From Serripes groenlandicus (Eukaryota > Mollusca > Bivalvia > Cardiida > Cardiidae): a DNA stretch of 64,000 bases. The notes below the pieces were generated by a model. The model had not been told where the DNA came from. It saw only the letters and a program-made list of their open reading frames with translations, and did not search any database. The DNA lies in the NCBI GenBank assembly GCA_031761405.1, contig JASEVX010000001.1, positions 43,689,669 to 43,753,668 on the forward strand. Direction: 5' to 3'. The translations under genes and the position numbers were made by a program. Positions within the stretch are counted from its first letter, which is position 1. Every line of letters starts with the position of its first letter. Of the stretch, positions 1-11,900 are shown one piece after another.

Positions 1-45
1 GTTTTATCTCGATGTTAATATAAGATGTGTACGGTGGCATAGAGG

Positions 46-371
46 TACGGTGGCACAGAGGTGACATGTGTATGTTTTTATTTATCTCGTGCGCACACAT
101 ACTAAGTCGTGCGCACGACTTAGTAACTCGTGCGCACGACTTAATTATCTCGTGCGCACGGCATAGTATCTCGTGCGCACGACTTAGTATCTCGTGCGCA
201 CGACTTAGTAACTCGTGCGCACGACATAGTAAGTCGTGCGCACGACTTAATTATCTCGTGCGCACGACATAGTATCTCGTGCGCACGAGTTACTAAGTCG
301 TGCGCACGACTTAGTATGTCGTGCGCACGAGATAAATAAAAACATACACATGTCACCTCTGTGCCACCGTA
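46..371. mobile_element. inverted-repeat element with an internal palindrome array
   Basis: Perfect 51-bp inverted ends (46-96 and 321-371) enclose about 12 units of roughly 21 bp, each carrying the palindrome TCGTGCGCACGA. Spacers are variants of cttagtaac, cttaattatc and catagtatc. It has the layout of a small non-autonomous DNA transposon whose centre has expanded into a satellite. Open frames across it are by-products of the repeat. Confidence 0.8.
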
Positions 372-433
372 GATGTGGGACCAATAACAGATTTCCTGTC
401 CGCGGTGATATGACCTTAGCTGTTGAAACCATA

Positions 434-532
434 GGTGCCAGGCTCGTTTAAAATCTAAAAATAGCATTTTACTATATATATTGACAATATATAGTCAAAT
501 GCTATTTTTAGATTTTAATCGAGACTGGCACT
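434..532. mobile_element. small hairpin MITE-like element
   Basis: Imperfect inverted arms 434-479 and 487-532 (core aaaatctaaaaatagcattt) around a 7-bp AT-rich loop. No coding capacity; probably a degenerate foldback element. Confidence 0.55.
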
Positions 533-540
533 GTGGTTGA

Positions 541-1120
541 AACCGGTGTAAAACACAAAACAAAACAAATGAGTTAGGCCTGTATTTATCCTTTCCCTCG
601 ATAGAACCTTTTCAAGTCTGTCTCAATATCGATGGCATATGTCTGAATAAAACATCAGAGGTTTTGAATCTGGAATAATTTAACACTTGCAATGCGGAAC
701 TTATGAAATAGACTTCAATATCTAACATTGTAGAGCCTGGTCGGATGGCGCGGCTCGGTTTTCACAGCATCGGTTTCAACAGTCAAATCGTTAGACTATC
801 TAGTGGTATAAATATATTTCCATTGCCACCACATGCAACATATCTGAAGTAGATGACTTTGGAAACTTATGGGCAAAAACAGGGAAAACAATCTTTAAAT
901 GGGAGTTCTACCATTATTAAATAAAGTTGAAAATATTTCGGAAAAATAGGGATTTTTTTCGTTATTAACCATTTCTCCGGCTTTTTGGAAACAATAATTT
1001 AATAATAGTCTGCTGCAAATATATCAGAAAGCTTCTGTATGTGGGAAAATGATACGTGATATCACGTTGAGAGATAGTATAATCAGAGATACGTCATCAT
1101 CTAAGCAGTATAGAGCATAA
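541..1120. other. unique AT-rich sequence, no feature seen
   Basis: No gene, splice-bounded frame or repeat family recognised. It lies downstream of the NTPDase gene. Confidence 0.4.
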
Positions 1121-1122
1121 CA

Positions 1123-1379
1123 TGAGCCGTCCTGCGAGAAAACCGACAGTGTGGACTCTGCTTAAAGTATCGACCCGGATCAGCATAAGCATGCCACGCA
1201 GGCTTACCCGCGGATAGACACTTTTCGCGTGCTGTGGATTTTCTGTTTCAGTAATCATTACTCTATACCTCTTTCCCCTTGAGACGGAATGTGTCGGCCC
1301 GGATCAGTCTGCGCAGGCTGATATGGTTCAATAACATTACGCAGAGGCCATAATGTTGGTTTTCTTACTGGACGGCTCA
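1123..1379 (+). mobile_element. Q MITE, full copy
   Basis: Begins TGAGCCGTCC and ends GGACGGCTCA. The left arm (gagaaaaccgac..gtggactctgc) and right arm (gcagaggccataatgttggttttc) form long terminal inverted repeats. The interior holds the family's CG-rich blocks (cggatcagcataagcatgcc, gtcggcccggatcagtctgc). No coding capacity. Confidence 0.8.
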
Positions 1380-1406
1380 CATGTGTTGATCTGTATTCCT
1401 TTCAAA

Positions 1407-1616
1407 CATAAAACAAATCTCGCGGCAGCAGACATCCTTGAAAGCAATTAGGCAAACATATTGAAACAATATACAAATGAAAGTGTACTTGTTTAATAAA
1501 GATGAAAAGATTGGGACAAAAAGGAGAAATTGCTCATTCATTTTTTGCCACAATGGTTTCAAAAGTCCTCTGTTGCAAAAGAGAAATGCACCAAAATGCG
1601 TCTGCAAGTGGGAAAT
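1407..1616 (+). mobile_element. P MITE, diverged copy
   Basis: Shows the P blocks acaaatct..gcagcagac, aggagaaattgctc, gccacaatggtttcaaaagtc and a gtgggaaat end, but terminal TTAA and several stem bases are lost. Two short open frames across it are not genes. Confidence 0.6.
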
Positions 1617-1619
1617 CGA

Positions 1620-2340
1620 TAATCGATTGCCTGACATAATAGTAACAACAACAGCAATAATAATAATAATTTCAATAATAACAATAGTAATAATGATATA
1701 ATATAGTTTCCCAGCATAGTAATTCATGACTTATCGTAACTGTTACATCTATTATGTTTTGGGGGGAAGTCGTTTCCCACTTTATCTGTGTACAGACGTT
1801 ACGCACGATATGAGGATTGTTATACCAGAACATTTTATTTTATTACAAGTTTTTACTTTGACTGAATTTGATTGACTTCGTGGAGAGAACTACATTGTGT
1901 GTGTACTATTATTGACAGCTGCTATGCAGCATTGGGGTTCGCCATGGAGCCATTACTGTAAATGTACCGTCGACGGCTTAAAGGTCGTCCAAAATGCATG
2001 TAACTTTAAAGATATGTGTCGCGTCTGGCGATTTGGGGTTTTATTGAAGCTCCGTAACGGTGTTGACTCACTGGCTGATCAGGTTCTACACTGTTCACAA
2101 AACCCAAACTGTACCTTTTCCAAAAGACAATTCTACAGGACAAAGGTATTTAAACCAAGTGAAAGATTGATACAAGTGAGGTGTGTTTAATTAACCATTA
2201 CGTTAGCTAATAGCAGTGAATCGACCAATTAAATTACAGCCACTTAAGATTATCTGTGACTTGATTGGTAGGTTCGATATAGTAAGCTAACGTCGAAGTC
2301 ATTTGAACGCACTTCTGATGAACGATTAACAAACTACACT
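1620..2340. other. downstream flank of the NTPDase gene, no gene seen
   Basis: Contains an unsupported 97-codon frame (1897-2190, +) that includes a dispersed 'gtctggcgatttgggg' segment also seen near 26209 and 57450, so it is more likely repeat than gene. Confidence 0.35.
2186..2191 (-). promoter_or_regulatory. possible poly(A) signal ATTAAA for the NTPDase gene
   Basis: First ATTAAA/AATAAA-type hexamer on the minus strand after the stop codon, about 460 nt downstream. Only the hexamer supports it, so it is tentative. Confidence 0.25.
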
Positions 2341-2344
2341 GTTA

Positions 2345-2512
2345 CAGTGTCCAATCTAGGATCCGAAAACAAGGGGGGAATTTCATCTGAAGAAATAAAG
2401 GCATTTTTCCTTCTTTGTCTTTGTAAAGAAAATCACCCCTTCCATACAAATTTAGAAGACAATTTTCTAAACAGTGATAATTAGCACGATCCCCCTCCTA
2501 GATTGGACACTG
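2345..2512. mobile_element. short TIR element
   Basis: Perfect 17-bp inverted ends: 2345-2361 (CAGTGTCCAATCTAGGA) and 2496-2512. The interior has no coding potential. Small non-autonomous DNA element by structure only. Confidence 0.5.
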
Positions 2513-2649
2513 CTGTTATCAACGTGCAAAGATGATGTTATTTTCGTTATATATCTATGTACAAAGTTAAGTAATACGCGTAAATTTAAACGTATGGGAT
2601 AAACAATACAATGACTTTAAACCCAAGTTACTCCTAGTAATGAACGCAA

Positions 2650-2807
2650 TCAGGTTCCAAAGAGTTTTACAAAAACTAATGCAAACACAACCAGAGCAGC
2701 AGATGACATCGTTGGAACGGCAATAGCAGAAACACTTCCGATGGTGACACAGGACTCTGTCGATACTATGGCGTCAAGTTCTAGTACCATTGCACCCAGA
2801 GACCAAT
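2650..2807 (-). CDS. NTPDase exon 6: ACR5, C-terminal hydrophobic tail and stop
   Basis: Residues 425-476 and stop TGA at 2652-2650. The acceptor is tatatttttcag before ATTGGTCTC; the split codon G|AT gives Asp425 and restores ACR5 as IDWSLGAM. After a Ser/Thr-rich linker comes a hydrophobic stretch (about 450-471) ending KLFGT. Either a C-terminal membrane span with an almost absent cytoplasmic tail, or a GPI-anchor signal, would fit. Confidence 0.92.
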
Positions 2808-2881
2808 CTGAAAAATATATAGAGTTCAGGTGAAACAAACAAAATGCAATACATCACGAATCTAATGAAATGGGGAATATA

Positions 2882-2921
<40 letters not shown>

Positions 2922-5900
2922 TTGTTTATTACTGTGACATGTGACATTTATAAAATACATTTATTCTTTTACAGTTATTATTAATACCCGACCCCATGGG
3001 CCTATAAGTCATCAAACCATATATATTTCATGATATAATACAAATATACAAGATATATATATATACAAAAAAGTGTGATCGGTATATATTTTCCCTATTC
3101 TGTCCATCATTCCGGCCGAGCCCCGGTAGCTCAGTCGGTAGCGACGTGGGCTGTCAATCCATGGGTTGTGAGTCTGAATCCCGGCTCGGCCAACTTTCTT
3201 TCCGACGATTGACAAAAGTCAATGCGACATGCGTCATTCGTCTTCCACCAATGGGCTAAGTCTATGTATGAAAGCAGTCGGTTGCTTGGGAAGATTGTTG
3301 TGTGGAGTACTGGTGTGAGAAAACCTGGAAATGCATGAGAAGGTGAACTGGCCGCCGTGATATAACTGAGAAATTGTTAAAAACGGCGTTAAACCCCAAT
3401 CAATCAATTAATCAATCCTTCATTCCGCCTGTCACACACTTTAGTGTCGCTCATATCTCAAAAAAGTATATGAGAAGAGTCACAATACATAACACGAATA
3501 TTCAATAGCTTGCGAGGTTTTACACCTGCGGTTTTGTTTGATGTTTATTGCCCCATTATTTCTATAGAACATGCTTTATTGTTGCGTGCATATCTGTTGC
3601 TGTTTCGTTCAACACATGCTGAGGTGAAAATAATCTCCACAGAGTATACATTCATGGTAGAGGATTAATGACCATCGAATTTGTGACAAAGGCTAAAAGT
3701 GGTGACCTCTTTGTCCTATGAACACATGTCTATGTTTTTCTTATATTTGAGCTGCAGCGAGCGATAACACCGTCACAATTAACACAACTGTCAGCCCATA
3801 GTTTATGCGGACATAAATGCATCTTCCGACAAACTCTAGAAGTGCAGGTCTACTAGCCGTAAGAAAATTTCAGACTTCATTTAATTTGTTGAAAACTGTC
3901 AGCCCGAAAGGCTAATTTTTCACCTATTTCCTACTTTGAATCCAATTGTTGCATGAAAATCTATCAGTCCGAATGACTGACGACTTTCGTAAAGACTGAA
4001 ATTTATTTTCAAATCAGAGTCGACAAGACACCAACTCGCCATATATGGCTCATTTATATTCGTGGATGTTACCGTTATTACAATTAGCTGAAAACCCCTT
4101 CCGGCGTTTACTGGACTTTAACCGTTCACTGATACGGGCGGTCATTGTCGCCATTTTAGCAGTCAAATGTTGTGGAAAATGAACAATTTCTCAGCACGAG
4201 CGATTTCTTTGCATATTTCTTCCGATACTTTCGTCTCTAAATTAATTAATTTATTATATTCTTCAACGTTTTCAAGCAGATTACTCTTACCACGAGTTGT
4301 TAGTAGGAAACAGCATGCCCGATTATTGCCAAATAAAAGAAAAGTTCAAACAAAAACGTCATGCATATTTTTTGCGATATTCAGACGTAGTAGTTAGAAA
4401 TAACAACATATTAACTGACCGCGATCATATAAAGAAAACCTTTTGAGAACGGTACCAATCTGAATCATTCTGTCAATAATCAGAAAGCACTGATTTGAAA
4501 ATAAGGACAACGGCACACGTAAACAGAACATAATAACCTCGTGTGTGTCTTTGTTCTTCATCTGGTCGTTCAAGCATCCTCGAACACCCCATGAACGCAT
4601 TTGACCCAATTGGAACTGTTCAAGTACAGTACACTGATCACGATCGACATTACTTTTTCAAACTTCCCTATGTCTGGTTTCGAATGACGTAACCCACACA
4701 ATAGTTTTAAATGTCAGAACGGCACGATCTGTGATTATAACAGACAGATGGAAAACTTACCAATATGAACTTTGTTGATTTTATTTTTGACATATATGAC
4801 ATTTCTGCTGATGTTAAACCCATAAGCGTCCAATAACAATGACGGAATATACAATCCCATGATGCAATAAGGCGACGCATATTCAACCTCAAGACCGGAA
4901 GCGGTTACTTCAGCTAACGTCTGAAATACAATAAGAGAATGAGCAATGAATACACTGCCAGAAGTAAGTACATATATATTAATAGATAAAAAATGGCTAC
5001 AACAAACCGAAGTCAGTCAAACCCGTAATCATTCGTGTGAAAAATCTCATTAAAATCGAACCAAAATATTTCGTTGTGCGTTCATTGGATCGGACGACAC
5101 TGTATACACTATCGTTTAAATTAACCCTTTACATTTAAATTCTATCCAAAGATAATCGCATGATACAGCCATAACTGATAATCAATCTGGTTTAGTTTTA
5201 TGGATTGTCTCACCTGTTGATAACTAACAATATTGTAGGCGATTTTTTGATTGGCTGATGCAAAGGTCAATCTGAGACGACCTGTAATACGCAGTCACAA
5301 TATCTAAATGAGAGTTTGTAACTGCAGTGATATAGTTGGATATTCTTGGATATAGAAGGCAAACAAGCCCGCTTGCTCAGAAATAGTACATGTTACGTGA
5401 AACAGACGCCATCTGATGCATCTGCAGCAGACCACATTTAAAAAAAAAAAAAATGTGAGAAAAGGAGTACTTGATGATTTTGAACATTGTTCACTGTTTT
5501 TTGTTATTTGATGTTAAATGTTTCGTCTCCACTGATTTCAAGACAGGTGTCTTCGACATCTCTGTTATACGTAAGAAAGGGATAAGATAAACGGTTAATT
5601 CGGAAGATGTACAATTGTGTCCATCCGACAGAGGACAGACGCCATAATTGTCTCTACATATTCAAATGAATAAGGAATCCGATAAACCAAATCCGAGTTT
5701 CCATGGACAGATCACCCTGGAGAATTCGTTTCCTTGTTTTTCTGTTTCTTTACTCGTCTTTGATAATTGGAGATGTTTGTGATCAAGATGTCACAAGTAT
5801 GACGGGGAATAAGTAATAAATGAAATGTTTATATGAGAAATAATTTTTAAAATCGGTTTTAATTATTTTCAGTTGAACATCAGTTTCAACAGCATTTTAG

Positions 5901-8900
5901 TTATATTATGGATATCATTTCATGTGTGTTTCTTAATTTTCTTCCGCACTCCCAACATCATTCTATCAGGAAAGTAGATCTTACCTACGTCCCTGATTCT
6001 ACCAGTGCAACTGTATGTCTATCCTCGTATACCTTTAGCTAAATGGCGGAAGACGAAATGGAGCTAGTCTCAATAAGGTTTTTTATTCATCGGAAAGAAT
6101 GTATACTGATCGATTATTTGAACTTACATCCACTGTAACGACAGCCCGCATTGTAAACGTCTGATATGTCAAAATTCGGCTTTAAAACTAGATAGATAGT
6201 CTTTGGTTGGAGGGCGAACCAAAGTAACGTCGCTGCGGAAGTAGTTTGCGATCTACCATATAGTTTTGGTGGAGATGTTTTATGAAGTTGGCGCATTGGT
6301 CACATAAGAAAAGAAGAAATCAACACCTGTCATGTCATGGCGGTCATGTTTTATTAACCAATCAATATGGGGTTTGCTTTCTGGGTAGAGGTTCACACAA
6401 TTGACTTTTTTGTGTGAAAATATATTGAATTCCGCCAAGAAGTTGCAATTTTCAAATTGTTTCTGACCAATGGCAGTCACAGTTCATAATAGCGTTTGCC
6501 CGTCATTGGTTAAAAATGAATGGCTGATCCCGCGATTCGAACTCCCCACAGACGGACTTCTTGATCGGAAACCACCATAGTGAACTATCGCAGCTCAACG
6601 ACGTTCCTGTGACGTTTATTCTTAAGCCATGGTCACATCTTACGGTCACGCACGTAGTTGACCGTAGTGGGGGGTGACCGTAGATGACCGTAGTGGACCG
6701 TAGTTAAATGTAGTTAGACGTAGTTAACTGTAGTTCAAAGTAGTTGTACACGTAGTTTGAACTTCAAGAAACCAATGATTTGGCCGTAGTTAGCAAAAAA
6801 AACATATTCAAAATATCTCTACGGTGAGCTTGGACGCCAAGACCCTACTGTGGCCGTAGTTTGAAAGTAGTTGACCTTAGTTGACCTTTCTCGACCGTAG
6901 TTCACACGTAGTCCAACGCAGTTGTCCGTAGCTACACGTAGTGATACCCTAGTTAACCCTAGCTATTATGCTCTGTCCTACTTTACCCTACTTCTACCTA
7001 GTGGCACTACGGTGAACTACGTTCAGATGAACTACGGTAAACTACGTGCGTGACCGTAAGATGTGACCGCGGCTTTAATGGCTGTTTGTAAGTTTTTTAT
7101 GGAAAATTGTTGACAGGACGACACAGGCTCTCCGTGTTGATGGGGACCTTTTGATTAATTGAGCTTAAACTTTTGTAATCCGAGATCAACCTTACACAAA
7201 AGGCTGACCCAACTTTGCAATATAGCGTTTGTGAAGGCAATACAACAGAACTGACAAGAAATACTGACCCCGATAATATGAACTCTGAGAATATTCTTAG
7301 TGCTCAGAAAAGAAATCTATTCTCCAAATAAGACTTCTCGTTGGTCAATTTCGAGAAGGAATTGGTTTTTGAACGATACGATACTAGAGAACGAATTCTG
7401 AGCACTGAGTGAACTTAAAGTTTTGGATGGGCTGGCAGCTGTTTGAGACAATTTCAGCACCAATTAACCAGCATCAAGTTATGTAAAACAATATTAGTGG
7501 CGTTGATTCAGGAAAACCAACCATACCTGGACAAGTGTAGATACATCTTAAAAACTACAATGCAGAAATTAAACTCAGAATAGCCCAACTCTTGGACCCA
7601 GTGATCCAAAAACAAGCAAATGCTTGCTTTCTATCTGTACGTGTTACATTCCTACGAACTTAGCTTAGAATAAGTCCGATTTTCATTAAGTCATTGCACT
7701 AAAGTTTGACGTCCGACCGACTGAACAACCACGGTACCATTCTAATAACCAGGTTTCAACTGGATAATGAAACGCGTATGAAGTTCCACAGAATCACCCA
7801 GACATAACAAGACATACATGTCAATTTTTTTATCAAGTCTCTCCTTAATTCTGTTGATGCACAAAATTGTATCCATCCAACGGAGGATAGCGGCAGACGA
7901 CAGAATTGTGTCTACACATTCAAATGATTAAGAATACCAATAGACCAAATCCAAGGTGTCATTGACAGATTTCCCTTGAGAAATCGCTGATGGAAAGAAA
8001 CAACATTTAATTCCTTATTCTCGAACAAAATCAAAGGACTCCAAAGAATTAGATATCTTGAATTTATCAAACAGATCTGTTTGCACTTGAGTTCACATAT
8101 TGCTGTTAGTTAAATGGTGCTTCAATAACTAATTGAGTTTAACACTACAGTGGGTCAGATCAAGGGTTGACAATCACAGTGTCCCACAAGACCATAGTCA
8201 AAATGGGACACCGAAGTTCTCAATCAAGGTTTTAGTTTAAACTTAATTATTTTACATAGATTGCGAAACAAGATTTCAGCTTATATTAATCACGCGCGAT
8301 GTCTGCTTCCTGGAGACTTAACCAGTACTCGCGCCGATTGTGTGGATTGTGCAGAACACGCTCATCAAGGGATTCCAACCCGCGGACTTTGGTACGAGAG
8401 GCCGACGCGCTACCACTGCGCCACTGTCTTCAAGGTGGTCGGTTGGGAAAATGAATTTTCTGTATACTAGATTCGCTTTACCATTTCCCTCATACAGACT
8501 CTTTCCGACGCCTCTGCAGCAGAAGACTATTGAAAACATTGAGATAAAAGGAAAAATTACTGAAATCAAGCAATTTCTCCTTTTGCCACAATGTGTTCAA
8601 CCCTATTTAGTAATTATACCAGCTTGTTCATGTGTTTGCCTGGATACTCTTAAAGTCGTCTGCTGTAGATTTTCTGTGTGTGGGAATGGGTAAAGTGTGA
8701 GAGACCCCTGATATTAGATGAGATGGCTGTTATGGACACAAGACCAAAAGACTTATTGTGTCCAGCATGTCCCTAGTACTCAAAATATACTCAGACTACT
8801 TTTATTTGTAATTAATTCATTTTTAAACACGGAAACATATAGATGATTTAAGGCAATCTTTTCAACTATTTTATAAGTTCATTTTTTAGAGATTTTTTTC

Positions 8901-11900
8901 TTGTTTTTGCTTCGATATTTTCAAAGCAGTCTTTTGAAGATTTGTTGAATGTGGGAAAGGAGGGGGGGGGGGGGGGCCGCTTGTTTAATATGTAAGTTCC
9001 CAATACTGATAACACTCATAAGACTGTTCTCGTATTTGATTTAGAATAAACGTGTGTTCCGCTGGGAAACTCATTCTTGTACACAATTAATTCTCTTAAA
9101 TGGGAGACACTTGATTCAGTCGCGGATGACCCCTAGGGACACCAGGCTAAAAAGGCCTTGGGCCAACACTTATAAGGCAATCCTCATATTTCATAGACTT
9201 TAAATCATGTAGTCTATAATGCTTGCTATACGCGAATGCTCCATTTCCTTCTACTGGACTGGTATTCTGTATATAATTCAGCATCGGCGGTTCTATTGTT
9301 GATTGATACATTTGGTAATGATGCCATTTTCAACAATTTTTCTGTCATACCACGGCGGTCGGTTCACATATACATACGTTTCCGGGCTTTCTAACACCAG
9401 TACTCCACACAGCAGACTTACCAAGCAACTGGCTGCGTTTCCACATATAATGATAGCCGATTGGTGGAAGAAGAAGAATGACGCTTGTCACAGTGACTTT
9501 TGTCATACGTCGGATAGAATGTCCAACCGAGCTGGAGTTCGAATTCACAACCCCTGAATTGACAGCCTACGTCGTTACCGACTGGTAAACGGATATATCG
9601 TCAGTAAATATTTAGGGACACAATAAGGAGCTTAATGTTGTATAAACTACATTCTAATAAACATATTTAACAAGAAATATCTTTAAAAAGATAAACGGCG
9701 ATCAATATGAGAAAACACTAAGAAATGGAACATGCGCATTTTATTTGATATTTTATCTTACTTATTAGAATGACAGAAAACAATAACGTTAAATATGTAA
9801 TATTTGGTTAATAAATGTTTTAGTTCATATATATATACTTTGGTTTTGATATGAATGAGAGATAACAAAAAAACTTGCCTCTGCCGTAAGCGAACCACAG
9901 ACATCACATGACTGGAGATTACGCGATGCTCTTAAGAGGTGTATTATGTAACACAGTATAAGTCACTGGAATTTATTTCTTAAGGAAAACAATTAAAGGT
10001 TAGTATGCAGAACATTTCATTTAAAACTTTCTTAATTAGTGCCTCTCGTAGGATCGCCAACTTAACTATGAACCAATCAATACGTTTCATTTCCTTTATT
10101 TCTTCGACATTATTTATTAAATACAACATTTGATTGGTCTACAATCTAGATCATTTGTTTAACATATATGTCAAAACCCACGTTAATCAGCTATCGCCGG
10201 AAAAAATCACTTACCTTTCTACAATACTTGACAGTATTTGCGTTCAATAGCGTCATATTCAGACGATCTAACTCATCCACGGCATTAAGGTAATTCGGTG
10301 CATACACAAAAGCGGAAATGGCGTAGAATATGACATCAGCAACAGGCGGTTGATATGTCTGTCCGATTGCACATGGTTTCGGAAAACACCAGTTGTCGTC
10401 CGCAGTTTTCAGAAAAATATCAATAATTTCAAGGCACTTTGAAACATTTGCTGACCCGTGAATATGGACGGATTTTCCAAGGAAATTGTGGGTTATGTTA
10501 TCTGAAAAATAAAATAAACCCAACTCAAACATAGTTTTAGAATAGTGCTCAACAAAACTGTCTTAGAACAAACAGCTGTTCAATTCTATCAATTCACTTT
10601 ACCTTTTTTTTTATTGTACGTTTGACAATTGTTCGGATAGGCGTATGAGCCGTTCCACGGGAAAACCAACATTGTGGACTCTGCGTAATGTATCGACCAG
10701 GATTAGCCTAAGCATTCAGCGCAGGCTTACCCGGATATACACTTTTCGCCTCCTGAGGATTTTCTGTTTCATAAATAATTACTCTATAAATCTTTCCCCC
10801 TAAGACGGAATGTGTCGGCCGGATCAGTCTGCGCGGACAGCGCAGGCTGATCTGGTCGATACATTACGCAGATGATATGAGCCGTACCGCGAGAAAACCA
10901 ACATTGTGGACTCTGCGTAATGTATCGACCCGGATTAGCCTAAGCATTCAGCGCAGGCTTACCCGGATACACACTTTTCGCCTCCTGAGGATTTTCTGTT
11001 TCATGAATAATTACTCTATACATCTTTCCCCCTAAGACGGAATGTGTCGGCCGGATCAGTCTGCGCGGACAGCGCAGGCTGATCTGGTCGATACATTACG
11101 CAGATGATATGAGCCGTTCCACGGGAAAACCAACATTGTGGACTCTGCGTAATGTATCGACCAGGATTAGCCTAAGCATTCAGCGCAGGCTTACCCGGAT
11201 ATACACTTTTCGCCTTCTGAGGATTTTCTGTTTCATGAATAATTACTCTATACATCTTTCCCCCTAAGACGGAATGTGTCGGCCGGATCAGTCTGCGCGG
11301 ACAGCGCAGGCTGATCTGGTCGATACATTACGCAGATGATATGAGCCGTACCGCGAGAAAACCAACATTGTGGACTCTGCGTAATGTATCGACCAGGATT
11401 AGTCTAAGCATTCAGCGCTGGCTAACCCGGACAGACACGTTTCGCTGTGGATTTTCTGATTCAGGAATCATTACTCTATAGGTTACAATACACCAAAAAC
11501 AATCCTTCTTCGTTTCCATGTAAATTGACCAGTTTCAGTCCTCAATTGTCACACTTTCTAAGCGTTTCTAATGTAGAACACCATATATCATTGAAAAGAG
11601 TTACCTCCTAGCTTTAAAACAATCCAAAGAAAATGTGGGGTCATGCAGTATGCAAGAAAGAACTCAATGTCATATATTCAATACATTCTGGTGATGGTTT
11701 ACACTCATTTCTACGCAAACAAAGTTTATTTATGGACTATAGGTCTGTAGATCAGAAAGTCAGCGGATGTATTGTGTCGGCCCAGATTAGTATGCGCGGA
11801 CTGCGCAAGATGATCTAACTCGATACAGAAGCCGTAATGTTGGTTTTCTCATGGGACGGCTAATATATACAAAACAAATGGTAGCCGTATTTCAAAGCGG

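Noticed and set aside
85..330. CRISPR-like array of regularly spaced repeats
   Set aside because: Repeats are short palindromes with near-identical spacers inside an inverted-repeat element in animal DNA; there are no unique spacers or cas genes.
1897..2190. 97-codon frame with six cysteines downstream of the NTPDase gene
   Set aside because: It includes a dispersed repeat segment and shows no signal peptide, family motif or splice evidence that I can support.
3120..3192. Possible tRNA gene (also considered at 24330, 30665, 60490 and 63040)
   Set aside because: A and B boxes are present but acceptor arms do not pair properly, and each is followed by a SINE body and tail, often with target duplications.
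3012..3215. Open frame with RAGIQTHNPWIDSPRRYRLSYRGSAG
   Set aside because: This is the reverse translation of the SINE-1 tRNA-like head. Similar frames appear at 24307-24522, 44801-45034 and 46193-46438 for the same reason.
3900..4020. Hammerhead-like pattern (cagcccgaaaggct, cagtccgaatgactg)
   Set aside because: The required CTGATGA core paired with GAAA in the right order is not present.
6114..6480. Extra NTPDase exon between exons 4 and 5
   Set aside because: Exons 4 and 5 are already phase-compatible with correct cysteine spacing, and these frames show no family similarity.
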